This document shows, one piece after another, positions 25,878-34,682 of a stretch of 64,000 bases of DNA; position 1 is the first letter of the stretch; the number at the start of each line of letters is the position of its first letter. The position numbers and the translations under genes were made by a program. The DNA lies in assembly GCA_041447245.1 (NCBI GenBank), contig JBGMEA010000006.1, forward strand, positions 62,001 to 126,000, in the 5' to 3' direction. Origin of the DNA: JBGMEA01 sp041447245. Lineage in GTDB: Bacteria; Bacillota; Clostridia; Eubacteriales; Anaerofustaceae. The notes under the pieces are model-generated. The model was given only the letters and a program-made list of their open reading frames with translations. It was not told the DNA's origin and did not search any database.

Positions 25878-26729
25878 CTATTCGTTCGTCAGACGGATAA
25901 ACAGTTTCTGCAGATCCGCTTTTCCGATTTCCAGATTTGACGGCAGGGTTGATTTGTCGGCTTTCCCTGCCAGATAGACCGACTTGATGCCGCCGAGCGT
26001 GTCTTCTCCGATGAGGTCTTTTCCCTCTGCGAATGCATCCACCACAGTCGCAGGACCCGTTACCGTGTAGGATTCCGAAAGCAGCTCTTCGCATGGTTTC
26101 TGCAGCAGGATTTCACCGTTTTTGATGATGATAACATCTTCAATCAGATTTGCCACTTCTTCGATCAGATGCGTGGAGAGGATAATGGTTCTCGGTTTGT
26201 TGCTGTAGGATTCGATCAATTCCCGATAAAACAGCTCCCGGTGATTCGCATCCATTCCAAGCACCGGTTCGTCGAATATCACATAATCGGTGCCGACCGA
26301 CATGGCGATGATGACTTTTGCGATGGAGTGATATCCGGTGGACAGCGCTTTGAATCGTTTGCTCAGATCCAGTTTGAATTTTTCCGTCAGAGAAACGGCG
26401 TAATCCGTATCGAATTTGGGATAAAACTCTTTGCTCCAACGGAAGATATCTTTTACTTTCATAGAGTCAGGGTAGTAATTTTTTTCGCCCATCATAAAAA
26501 TGTTTTCAAGTGCCGCATCTTCCGATCCGACTGTTTTCCCGTCGATTGTTACCGTGCCCTCATCCGCGAAGATGCGATTGGTGATCGTGTTCATCATCGT
26601 GGTTTTACCCGCACCGTTTCTGCCGAGCAGTCCGTAAATTTTCCCCTGCGCGAATGTGACGTTCGCGTTGTTCAGCGCGACGGTGCTGCCGAATTTTTTC
26701 GTCAGATTTCTCACTTCAATTGCGTTCAT
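25878..26729 (-). CDS. ABC transporter ATP-binding protein (YtrB type)
   Basis: 283 residues. Walker A GLLGRNGAGKTTMMNTI (about 34-50), the ABC signature is degenerate (LSTGYHSIAKVIIAMSVG rather than LSGGQ), Walker B DYVIFDEPVLGMDANH, and the switch His in ILSTHLIEEVANLIEDV. A 60-residue C-terminal extension follows, as in many antibiotic-export ATPases. Its start overlaps the regulator gene by 14 bases. Such YtrA-type operons respond to cell-wall antibiotics in Bacilli; that role here is inferred. Confidence 0.85.
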   Translation of the reverse strand: MNAIEVRNLTKKFGSTVALNNANVTFAQGKIYGLLGRNGAGKTTMMNTITNRIFADEGTVTIDGKTVGSEDAALENIFMMGEKNYYPDSMKVKDIFRWSKEFYPKFDTDYAVSLTEKFKLDLSKRFKALSTGYHSIAKVIIAMSVGTDYVIFDEPVLGMDANHRELFYRELIESYSNKPRTIILSTHLIEEVANLIEDVIIIKNGEILLQKPCEELLSESYTVTGPATVVDAFAEGKDLIGEDTLGGIKSVYLAGKADKSTLPSNLEIGKADLQKLFIRLTNE

Positions 26730-27093
26730 CGGAATAACCTCTTTCTATCATTTCGATCAGATCGTTCTTTTGAATCTCGAGCCGCTTCGCTTCCGTGAGC
26801 ATCGTTTCAACGAAGCTGTCATAAAACTGATCTTTCCGTTTTGTTCGGAGCTGTGCTGTTGCTCCCTGTGTCACAAACATACCTACACCTCTTTTTTTAT
26901 ACAGAATGCCTTCATCCACCAACAGGTTCATGCCTTTGAGCACGGTGGCGGGATTGATCTGATAGGTCACCGAAATTTCCGTAGTGGACGGAATCTGGGT
27001 TTCTTCGGGAAATGCCCCCGACAGGACGGCGTCTTCGATGTTCTCCGCAATCTGCTGAAAGATCGGGCGGTCATCGTTAAAATCGAATTTCAT
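26716..27093 (-). CDS. GntR-family regulator, YtrA subfamily
   Basis: 125 residues: winged helix only (PIFQQIAENIEDAVLSGAFP, then EISVTYQINPATVLKGMNLL, GILYKKRGVGMFVTQGA) plus a short 50-residue dimerisation tail, which is the YtrA plan. It heads the operon with an ABC ATPase and permease and very likely represses it. The 5' flank contains the near-repeats TAAGTAACTAAG/CTTAGCTAC (about 27112-27132), a possible operator. Confidence 0.85.
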   Translation of the reverse strand: MKFDFNDDRPIFQQIAENIEDAVLSGAFPEETQIPSTTEISVTYQINPATVLKGMNLLVDEGILYKKRGVGMFVTQGATAQLRTKRKDQFYDSFVETMLTEAKRLEIQKNDLIEMIERGYSDERN

Positions 27094-27249
27094 ACGCCTT
27101 GCTCCTTTACTTAGTTACTTATGTAGCTAAGTGTATATCAGGGAATTGATTCTGTCAATAGGGAAGAGCGAAAATGGTTGACTTTTTTTTCGAAGTGCGT
27201 AATAATAGTTATAACGTAACAAATATTATTATGATTAAGGATTTGATTT

Positions 27250-27801
27250 ATGAACCTGATTGTACTGGACACGGAACAAAAACTCAGAATCTTCACACTG
27301 CCGCTCCGTCAGCGCATTCTGCGCGAAATGAGCAAAGCGGGAAAGCCCGTCACCGCAAAACAAATGGCGGACAGGCTCGGCATCACCCCTTCGTCCGCGC
27401 AGCATCACATGAAGCAACTCATGAGCATCGGGCTGATCGAGGCGGATCATCACGAACTGATCAACGGCATCAAAGCGAACTTCATGAGGCTCACGGATGC
27501 GACGGTGCGCATCGGCAATCAGTTCGGGGAAACGCTTTCCGATTCCCGAAAAGCGTTTATGGACAGCCATATTGCCAAAATTTACGCTTCCTATGAGGCT
27601 GTCGTTCGCAATCATCCGAATCAAACCGAACAGTCGCCTTATGCGGATATCATGACAGGCATCGTTCATTTGTCGGATCGGGATGCTGCGGAACTGACAA
27701 AACTTATCACCAATTTTTTAAGCAGTCATTTATACGCATCCGAAGGCACACACCCGTGGGAGATGGCATTGGTTGCGTATCGGATGGATGGGGAGGCGTA
27801 A
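27250..27801 (+). CDS. ArsR/HTH_20-type transcriptional regulator
   Basis: 183 residues. Winged helix in residues 10-75: LPLRQRILREMSKAGKPVTA, QMADRLGITPSSAQHHMKQL, LMSIGLIEADHH. The C-terminal 100 residues are helical and may sense a ligand. Seven bases separate it from an MFS transporter gene on the same strand, making a regulator-pump pair; it probably controls that transporter. Confidence 0.8.
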   Translation: MNLIVLDTEQKLRIFTLPLRQRILREMSKAGKPVTAKQMADRLGITPSSAQHHMKQLMSIGLIEADHHELINGIKANFMRLTDATVRIGNQFGETLSDSRKAFMDSHIAKIYASYEAVVRNHPNQTEQSPYADIMTGIVHLSDRDAAELTKLITNFLSSHLYASEGTHPWEMALVAYRMDGEA

Positions 27802-27807
27802 CTTCCC

Positions 27808-29013
27808 ATGAAACTGTCATCCTATCGCTTGCTTCTCCTTCTGCATTATTTTGCGCAGGGGATTTTGGTTCCTGTTCTGAGTATGATGCTGCTTGCGGGC
27901 GGCATTCCTCTGTCCGATCTTGCGTTTGCCATCGGAGTGTATTCCGTCACGGCGGTCGTGCTCGAGCTTCCCACGGGAGTGCTCGCCGATCTGATCGGGA
28001 AAAAGAAAATTTATCTGTCTTCTCTTGCTGCAACCGTCGTATCCATGTCTTTTTTTCTCATCGGAGGAGGCAAGTCTGCCATGTTTGTCGGCATCGCCTT
28101 GTTCGGTGCGGCAAGAGCTTTGGCATCCGGGTCGTTTGAAGCATTGTTTCTCGATCGATATGCGACGGTGTTCGGCGATCTGTCCAAAGGGGTGCGAATC
28201 CTCACGGTCAGCGAATCCGCCGGACTTGTCGTCGGTTCGCTGCTCGGCGGAGTGCTGCCGATTCTTTCGGTTCGCGTCGGTCTGCAGACTTACGCGCTGA
28301 GTCTGATTGTTCGGATCGGACTGACGCTCCTTATCGGAATCCTGCTTGTTATCCTGATTCCAACCGATCATCCGAAGCATTCGGAACCATCTCAACGATT
28401 GCGCACACAACTTCGATCCTGCGCCTCGGTTTTCGCGGACAGCAGGATCATCCGTCTGTTATTTCTCGTTTTGGTCGGCACCGGGTTTTCTCTCAATTTT
28501 GTTGAGGCTTATTGGCAGCCGCTGTTTTCTTCCTTTCTGCAGGGGAGTGTCGATGCGAGCGTGTGGCTCGGCATTCTTTCGGTCGCTTATCTCGGTGCTG
28601 CCATGGGGGGAAATGTATTGTCCGAGCGAATGATGCGCAGCCATTCGGATAAACGCAGAATCTACCTTCTGGGGCGCATCGGCATGGTGCTGTTTCTTTT
28701 TGCCGCTGCAATGGTTCGAAATCCTGTCTTGTTTTTTGTGGTCTTTTGTCTGTTGTACTTCTGTTTCGGAATGGCAAACGTTGCGGAAGGCACCCTGCTT
28801 AACGCTCGTCTGAGCGAATCGAACCGCGCCTCGGTCTTGTCCATGCAGTCTCTGGTTTTGCAGTTGGGTGTGGTGATTGCCTCCGTTTGTTCAAAACTTT
28901 TGCCTGACACGGTCGGCATCGGTGGGCTTTGGCTGATTTCGTCCGCTGTACTCCTGATTGTGTTGCTGCCGTTTGCGAACAAAAAAAAGACTTCGGAAGA
29001 AGTCCTTTCATAA
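27808..29013 (+). CDS. MFS transporter
   Basis: 401 residues with 12 hydrophobic helices. LELPTGVLADLIGKKKIYL (about 50-68) is the loop 2-3 motif; the following repeats and a GVYSVTA-type first half place it in the drug/solute exporter MFS group. GGGGAGG lies 12 bases before the ATG, inside the 3' end of the regulator gene. The last codons (KKKTSEEVLS) overlap a hairpin that probably ends the transcript. Confidence 0.85.
   Translation: MKLSSYRLLLLLHYFAQGILVPVLSMMLLAGGIPLSDLAFAIGVYSVTAVVLELPTGVLADLIGKKKIYLSSLAATVVSMSFFLIGGGKSAMFVGIALFGAARALASGSFEALFLDRYATVFGDLSKGVRILTVSESAGLVVGSLLGGVLPILSVRVGLQTYALSLIVRIGLTLLIGILLVILIPTDHPKHSEPSQRLRTQLRSCASVFADSRIIRLLFLVLVGTGFSLNFVEAYWQPLFSSFLQGSVDASVWLGILSVAYLGAAMGGNVLSERMMRSHSDKRRIYLLGRIGMVLFLFAAAMVRNPVLFFVVFCLLYFCFGMANVAEGTLLNARLSESNRASVLSMQSLVLQLGVVIASVCSKLLPDTVGIGGLWLISSAVLLIVLLPFANKKKTSEEVLS
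28989..29009 (+). terminator. Short hairpin overlapping the end of the MFS gene
   Basis: GACTTC-GGAA-GAAGTC followed by CTTTC, preceded by eight A residues. GGAA tetraloops and a partly T-rich tail fit a weak terminator. Confidence 0.45.
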
Positions 29014-29072
29014 TTGGGGCGAACAGACAAATGAAGAAATATTGCAGAACCATGCACTGCCGGAATCGAGCT

Positions 29073-31448
29073 TCATTCGGAGAGGTAACCTGAGGATAGC
29101 CGACGAAGCTTCTGTGTTGCATCTTCCGAGCGCAGATAATTTTCGAATGTATGTGATTCGATCGGTCTGCTGAAGTAATAGCCCTGAATATAATCGCAGC
29201 GAAAATTTTTCAGCATTTTGACTTGCTGCGGCGTTTCGACTCCCTCCGCAACCACCTGCATGCCCAACCCGTGCGCAATTCCGACCATCCCCCGAACAAT
29301 CGTCTGCTGTTTTTCGTCCTGATCGATCATTTGGATAAACATACGGTCAAGCTTGAGAATGGATAGCGGAAGATCTTTCACATAACCCAACGAGGAATAG
29401 CCCGTTCCGAAATCATCGAGAGCAAGGTGAATGCCTCTGCGATGCAGCTCGGTAAAAACGGACCTCACGGTATCGATATTCTGTATGACGGAACTTTCCG
29501 TGATCTCGAAATGGATGGCGGATGGTTCCAGATTTTTTCTGCGCAGGATCTCCGAAATTTTTTCGGGGAGTTGATCTCCGCAGTTTTCGATATAAACCGC
29601 AGACAGGTTGATTCCGACCGCAAACGGCGAGAGTCCTGCCGATCTCCATCGGTTGATCTGATCGCAAATCTCTTCAATGATCCAGTCCGTAATCGGAATG
29701 ATCATTTTTGTGTTCTCGGCAAGCGCAATAAAATCTCCGGGAGGAATCAATCCGAGTTCGGGGTGCTTCCATCGGAGCAGTGCTTCCGCCTGTGCTGTTT
29801 TCCCGGTGCGCAGATCGATGATGGGCTGATAGTGCAAGATCAATTCTCTGTTGCCCGCCGCACTTCGGATATCTTCCTCAATGATCATTTCTCTTGTTTT
29901 GGTATGATTGAATGACGAGGTATAGAAAGTGACCGTGTTTTTTGTTTTTTTGGAGATAAACATGGCAGTATCGGCATTTTTGACCGCCTGTTCAAAATTT
30001 TCATGGCATTTCCCTGCGCATACTCCGATGCTCGATGTCAGGAAAAATTTACGGTTATCGACCAAAATTTCTGCGGAAACAGTTTGTTTGATTTCATTCG
30101 CCATTTGCCGGACTTCATCCAACTCATCCGTTTCTGCCACCACAATAAATTCATCTCCGTTGCTGCGAAACACGGTTCCTCTGTCGGCAACGCATGATTT
30201 GAGTTTTGTTCCGAGCTCGGCAATCATGCGGTCTCCCGCCGTATGTCCGAGCAAATCGTTGATGACTCGGAAATCATCGATATCCATAAAAATAACCGAG
30301 AGCCCTGTGCCCTGAGACGGATCCCGTTCCAGATACATGGCATGCAGTGCATTCAGATTGAGCAGACCCGTGACCGGATCGTGTGTGTTGAGATATTCTA
30401 TCTTCTCTTCTTCCAGTTTTCGCTCGTTGATGTTTCGGCTGATTCCGACAATTTCGGTTTCGTTCGAGCGGTTCTGTCTGTATTTCAGGGAAACTTCCGA
30501 CCAGATGAGCTCTCCGTTTTTACAGGGCTGCAGAATTTCGACATACCTGGGTTGGCGGTTTATCTGATTCTCCATTTTTTCATTGAGCAATGTTTTGATT
30601 TCTTCCTGCAGTGCGCGGTAAGATTCTTCGGTCAGCAGTTCTTCGATCGGCATGTTCATAGTTTCTTCTGCCGAAAATCCCCGCTGTGCTTCAATAGAAG
30701 GGCTTACGTAGGTCAGTTCGCGGCGGGGCAGATTCAGCACCCAGATGACATCCGAAGCGGATTCCGCAAGCAAACGATATTTTTCCTCGCTTCGGCTTGT
30801 TTTATCGAGCAAATCGGAATCATCCAGAAAAATCATCGATTCAAACCATAGCAGTGAGGTGACGATATATGAGGAAAGAACATAATTGTTCAGCAGTCCG
30901 CCGGAAAAACGGGCAGCATTCGGGTTCATAATTATTACGACAAGCATAACACGTACAATGTAAGACAGTATATTCGCGATCACGGAAGTGCAGATCAGAA
31001 TGGGGACTTTCTTTTCCAATCTCCCGATCCGCTTTCTCAGATACAGCAGCAGATCGACAAACATCCATGTGTAAAACAATCCCAGACCGATTGATCGGAC
31101 GATGAGATTGTATTGAATCAGAGTTGTGAAAATGCATAGTGCGGTCAATGCCACGGGATAAACCATAAATCGGACAGGGAACAAAGGTTGATCCGCAAAA
31201 AAAGAACGGAAAGAAGCGTGCAGCAGCAAGATGGCAAAGCAGTTGAACAGATTGCCGAACAAAACGCTTGCAAAGATATTGGCACTGTCTTGCAGCGCAA
31301 GCACGACACCGCTGATGCAAAAACAGAAAAAGGCAAGCGTAAACAGCACAAGATGTTTTTTCTTTCGAAATATTGCCAAAAAAAGACATGACAGACAAAC
31401 CATCATTGAAACGATCAGATAAATCAAAATAAACACACCGGAATCCAT
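29073..31448 (-). CDS. Membrane PAS-GGDEF-EAL protein (cyclic-di-GMP signalling)
   Basis: 791 residues. Seven hydrophobic helices fill residues 1-215, a PAS domain about 222-345, a GGDEF domain about 355-515 and an EAL domain about 530-775. The cyclase motif is RSNGDEF instead of RxGGDEF, so cyclase activity is doubtful. The EAL side looks active: EALLRW, EITES, DDFGTGYSSLGYVK, AEGVET and QGYYFSRP are intact. It is therefore probably a c-di-GMP phosphodiesterase responding to a membrane or redox signal. It could influence display of the large surface protein at 12-16 kb, but no direct link is visible. Confidence 0.9.
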   Translation of the reverse strand: MDSGVFILIYLIVSMMVCLSCLFLAIFRKKKHLVLFTLAFFCFCISGVVLALQDSANIFASVLFGNLFNCFAILLLHASFRSFFADQPLFPVRFMVYPVALTALCIFTTLIQYNLIVRSIGLGLFYTWMFVDLLLYLRKRIGRLEKKVPILICTSVIANILSYIVRVMLVVIIMNPNAARFSGGLLNNYVLSSYIVTSLLWFESMIFLDDSDLLDKTSRSEEKYRLLAESASDVIWVLNLPRRELTYVSPSIEAQRGFSAEETMNMPIEELLTEESYRALQEEIKTLLNEKMENQINRQPRYVEILQPCKNGELIWSEVSLKYRQNRSNETEIVGISRNINERKLEEEKIEYLNTHDPVTGLLNLNALHAMYLERDPSQGTGLSVIFMDIDDFRVINDLLGHTAGDRMIAELGTKLKSCVADRGTVFRSNGDEFIVVAETDELDEVRQMANEIKQTVSAEILVDNRKFFLTSSIGVCAGKCHENFEQAVKNADTAMFISKKTKNTVTFYTSSFNHTKTREMIIEEDIRSAAGNRELILHYQPIIDLRTGKTAQAEALLRWKHPELGLIPPGDFIALAENTKMIIPITDWIIEEICDQINRWRSAGLSPFAVGINLSAVYIENCGDQLPEKISEILRRKNLEPSAIHFEITESSVIQNIDTVRSVFTELHRRGIHLALDDFGTGYSSLGYVKDLPLSILKLDRMFIQMIDQDEKQQTIVRGMVGIAHGLGMQVVAEGVETPQQVKMLKNFRCDYIQGYYFSRPIESHTFENYLRSEDATQKLRRLSSGYLSE

Positions 31449-31590
31449 AACGCCGCTCTTTTCGTTTTAATAGGGTTTCAATTTATTATAAATCAAATAT
31501 CGTATAATTTACAATGATTTCAATAACATTTGTATCGCTATCCGGTTGCAATGGGGTAAGCGTGAATCGGTTATCGCAGTCAGGGATGAC

Positions 31591-31624
31591 CCGAAAAAAG
31601 AAAAAGACCTCCGAAGAAGTCTTT
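31591..31624 (-). terminator. Terminator of the racemase/GNAT unit
   Basis: AAAGACCTC (31603-31611) and GAAGTCTTT (31616-31624) pair around CGAA with one G-T type mismatch; the minus-strand exit is TTTTTCTTTTTTC. Confidence 0.7.
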
Positions 31625-31638
31625 CCCGGTTAATTCAA

Positions 31639-32343
31639 TCAATTGTTTTCGGCTGTTTCGAGCGCAAACGCCGCCGCTCTTTTTGCATGGATCTCGGTCG
31701 TATCATAAAGCGGCACTGTGGTATCTTTCTGCGAAATCAGCAGTCCGATTTCCGTGCATCCCAGAATGACTGCCTGCGCGCCGCACTGCGCCAAATTATC
31801 GATGATATCGAGATAGCGTTGTTTCGATTCCTGCGAAAGGACCCCCAGACACAGCTCCCCGAAAATCACGCGGTCGATCTGCTCCCGTTCCTCTGCGTTC
31901 GGCAGGAGCACATCGATTCCGCGATGTTCCAGTTTTTCTTTGAAAAAATTTTGTTCCATGGTAAAGCGCGTGCCGAGCAGCGCCGTTTTTTTGATGCCGT
32001 TTTTTGCCAGTGCGTCCGCGGTCGCTTCGGCGATATGAAGTAAAGGCACATTCAGCTGAGCAGATACCTCATCCGCAATCTTGTGCAGCGTATTGGTTCC
32101 GATCAGCACGCAGTCCGCTCCTGCGCGCTCAAGCCGCAGTGCCGCATCGGTCAGGATGCAGGTGTTTTTCTCCCAGTCTTCCGTACGCAGTGCAGCCTCA
32201 ATCTCCGCGAAATCCACGCTGTAGAGCAGAATCTTTGCGCTGTGGTATCCGCCGAGCGATTCTTTTACTGTTTCGTTGATGATCTGATAATACGTGACGG
32301 TGCTCTCCCAGCTCATCCCGCCGATGAGTCCGATGGTTTTCAT
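31639..32343 (-). CDS. Aspartate/glutamate racemase family protein
   Basis: 234 residues from ATG 32343 (GAGGAGGAAACGGA ATG). Signatures: IGLIGGMSWESTVTYYQIIN at the N-terminus, DCVLIGTNTLHKIAD (about 83-97) and AVILGCTEIGLLI (about 180). The first catalytic cysteine position reads GTNT rather than the usual CNT, while the second (LGCTE) is intact; some annotated members with this replacement act as one-sided or altered racemases. Its start overlaps the stop of the GNAT gene by ATGA. Confidence 0.8.
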   Translation of the reverse strand: MKTIGLIGGMSWESTVTYYQIINETVKESLGGYHSAKILLYSVDFAEIEAALRTEDWEKNTCILTDAALRLERAGADCVLIGTNTLHKIADEVSAQLNVPLLHIAEATADALAKNGIKKTALLGTRFTMEQNFFKEKLEHRGIDVLLPNAEEREQIDRVIFGELCLGVLSQESKQRYLDIIDNLAQCGAQAVILGCTEIGLLISQKDTTVPLYDTTEIHAKRAAAFALETAENN

Positions 32344-32789
32344 TCCGTTTCCTCCTCCGCGCTGTTCTTTCTGATCCATTGCATCATGCCCGCGCCATGC
32401 TGTTCGTTCGGTCTGGTGAGAAAATTCAGTTTTTCATAGAACGGTTCTTTCTCCTTTGCCGCAAGCAAACAAGCCATCACCGACTCTCCTTCCCGCATGT
32501 TCTCCCGTATGTACCCAAGGATTGTCTGCACCATGGTCTTCCCGATGCCATGCCCCTGATACTCGGGCAAAACGATGACATCCGCGATGTAGGCAACATA
32601 TCCGCCATCCCCGATGAGGCGTGCCATTCCCACGAGTTTTCCGTCTGCGTTTCTGACTCCGATCACATAAGCCGCATTGCGGATGCCTGCTTCCGCCTGG
32701 CGTTCGCTCAGCCCGCACCAGCCCACCGCTTCGCGCATGGAGATAAATTCCCCTGCACTTACGGTGTGTCCATAGGTAAAATCATTCAT
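32340..32789 (-). CDS. GNAT-family N-acetyltransferase (tandem copy 1)
   Basis: 149 residues (start at 32789 or 32792; both follow AAGGAAGGG). VLPEYQGHGIGKTMVQTILG (about 73-92) is the acetyl-CoA loop; the C-terminus PNEQHGAGMMQWI is shared with the next gene. Closely related to the GNAT at 32886-33332, with the same beginning motif GWxGxSERQAExG and the same ADVIVLPEYQ block. Coupled to the racemase gene by overlap. Confidence 0.85.
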   Translation of the reverse strand: MNDFTYGHTVSAGEFISMREAVGWCGLSERQAEAGIRNAAYVIGVRNADGKLVGMARLIGDGGYVAYIADVIVLPEYQGHGIGKTMVQTILGYIRENMREGESVMACLLAAKEKEPFYEKLNFLTRPNEQHGAGMMQWIRKNSAEEETE

Positions 32790-32885
32790 CATCCGACCCT
32801 TCCTTGTCATTTCTCGTTCTTCCTTGCGCATATCATTTTGATTGTGTTTTTTTGAATGAAATCAATCTTCGTCCGAATGTCGGTG

Positions 32886-33332
32886 TTACTCCGCAGTAAG
32901 GGTTTCGTCATTTGTCATCCAAAGCGACATGCCCGCCCCGCGCTCTTCATTCGGGCGGCGGACAAAGCCGAACTGCTCGTAAAATGCTTCTTTCCCTTTT
33001 GCCGCCATCAGCGAGATGGATACGGTTTCCCCGGGCTGAATCGTGCTTTTCACATCATCAAGAAGGCGCCTAATGATTCTTCGCCCGATCCCTCTTCTCT
33101 GATATTCGGGCAATACGATCACATCCGCGATCAATACAAAGAAGCCGCCGTCGCTGACGGCACGTCCGAAACCGACCGTGCGTCCGTCTTCGTTGAGCGC
33201 TGCAATCTGAAATCTGCTGTTTGCAAGCCCGATTTCCGCCTGCCGTTCCGAGACGCCGACCCATCCGATGAGGGTGCGCATCTTCCGATAATCCTCCCGA
33301 TTGATCTGCCTGACGAAGCGAATCTGTTCCAT
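32886..33332 (-). CDS. GNAT-family N-acetyltransferase (tandem copy 2)
   Basis: 148 residues from the ATG behind AAGGATTCGGGTT. Same layout as the neighbouring copy: GWVGVSERQAEIGLA, ADVIVLPEYQRRGIGRRII and PNEERGAGMSLW. The two are tandem paralogues separated by about 97 bases and probably differ in substrate. The family resembles the GNATs annotated as acetyltransferases of small amines. Confidence 0.85.
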   Translation of the reverse strand: MEQIRFVRQINREDYRKMRTLIGWVGVSERQAEIGLANSRFQIAALNEDGRTVGFGRAVSDGGFFVLIADVIVLPEYQRRGIGRRIIRRLLDDVKSTIQPGETVSISLMAAKGKEAFYEQFGFVRRPNEERGAGMSLWMTNDETLTAE

Positions 33333-33521
33333 AACCCGAATCCTTTTCCTTGTAAATAATTTTCCTATTATACCTCTGTTTGCATCAAAACACAAGCGCC
33401 GAAATTCCTTACAGGGGAAACGCGACAGACAAGCTTGACATTCCGTTTACCGTTCACTGGTGGATGCTTTTCATAATGTATATTAAACTGGTGAAAAGTA
33501 ACAAAGAAATGAGAGCAACAC

Positions 33522-34679
33522 TTGAGAGTCGCAATTTTCACCGACACCTTTTCTCCTCAGATCAACGGCATCGCCAACACACTGAATCAACTGACCTCTT
33601 ATTTTCAGAGCAAAGGAATTGAATATCTCCTTTTCGCGCCGGATTACGGCGAAACCGAATCGCGGTTGAAATCCGAACCGCATGTTGTCCGCTTGCGCGG
33701 ACATCGGTTTTTGCTCTATCCGGAATGCAGTCTGGCATTTCCGAATTTCTTTCGTCAGAGAGAGCGCATTCGGCATTTTCGGCCCGATGTGATCCATGTC
33801 ACCACGGAATACGGCATCGGCACCTGCGGGCAGCTCATCGCAAAAGATCTGAATATTCCGCTTGTGACATCTTATCACACCAACTTTGACCGCTATCTGG
33901 AAGAGTTCCATCTTGCTCTATTGAAACGTCCGTACTGGTCGTACATGAAACGCTTTCACGGGCAGGCACGGATCACCCTGTGTCCGTCGCAGGACACGCT
34001 GTGCGAACTGAGCACCCGCGGGTTCTCCCATCTCGGCATCTGGTCGCGCGGAGTGGATCTGAGCCGATTTCATCCGAAATACCGAAGCGAAGATACCAGA
34101 GCGATGCTCGGAGCCGAAGGCAGAACCGTCTTTTTGTACGTCGGCAGAATCTCCAAAGAAAAAGGACTGGATGTGCTCGTGCGATCCATCCTCATGATCA
34201 ACAAACGGTATGAGAAAGACTGTCTGTTCGTTTTTACGGGAGACGGTCCGTATCTGGAAGAACTCCGTTCGCAACAGCTGCCGAACGCCGTCTTTACCGG
34301 AGCATTGAAAGGGGAGGCGCTCAGCAGCATGTATGCGAGCAGTGATGTGTTTGTGTTCCCTTCGGGTACCGAAACGTTCGGCAATGTGGCGCTTGAAGCC
34401 ATGGCAAGCGGATTGGCTCTGATTTGTGTGGACAGCGGCGGGGTGACGGATTTTGCCAACCACAGACAAAACGCATATATCGCAAAATGGAACAGTCACA
34501 AAAGTCTGGCGAGAGCAATGCAAGCGCTGCTCAAAGATGCGGCGCTGCGAACCCGACTCGGGCAATCGGGGTTTGCAACCGCAATGGGGCGCACATGGGA
34601 AACGATCTTCAACAGTCTGATCGAAACCTATCAAAGCGTTGCAGCCGAAAAAAAAGAAACCAAAGAAATGGTAGGATGA
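33522..34679 (+). CDS. Glycosyltransferase family 4 protein
   Basis: 385 residues from a TTG start (MRVAIFTDTFSPQINGIANT). GT-B fold: N-terminal half with acceptor-binding SYHTNFDRYLEEFH, C-terminal donor half with FLYVGRISKEKGLDVLVRSI and the E(x7)E-type motif FPSGTETFGNVALEAMASG. Similar enzymes transfer mannose, glucose or glucuronate to diacylglycerol or inositol lipids. It is followed four bases later by UDP-glucose dehydrogenase, which would supply UDP-glucuronate, so a glucuronosyl-lipid or polymer is a plausible product (inference). Confidence 0.85.
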   Translation: MRVAIFTDTFSPQINGIANTLNQLTSYFQSKGIEYLLFAPDYGETESRLKSEPHVVRLRGHRFLLYPECSLAFPNFFRQRERIRHFRPDVIHVTTEYGIGTCGQLIAKDLNIPLVTSYHTNFDRYLEEFHLALLKRPYWSYMKRFHGQARITLCPSQDTLCELSTRGFSHLGIWSRGVDLSRFHPKYRSEDTRAMLGAEGRTVFLYVGRISKEKGLDVLVRSILMINKRYEKDCLFVFTGDGPYLEELRSQQLPNAVFTGALKGEALSSMYASSDVFVFPSGTETFGNVALEAMASGLALICVDSGGVTDFANHRQNAYIAKWNSHKSLARAMQALLKDAALRTRLGQSGFATAMGRTWETIFNSLIETYQSVAAEKKETKEMVG

Positions 34680-34682
34680 CGT

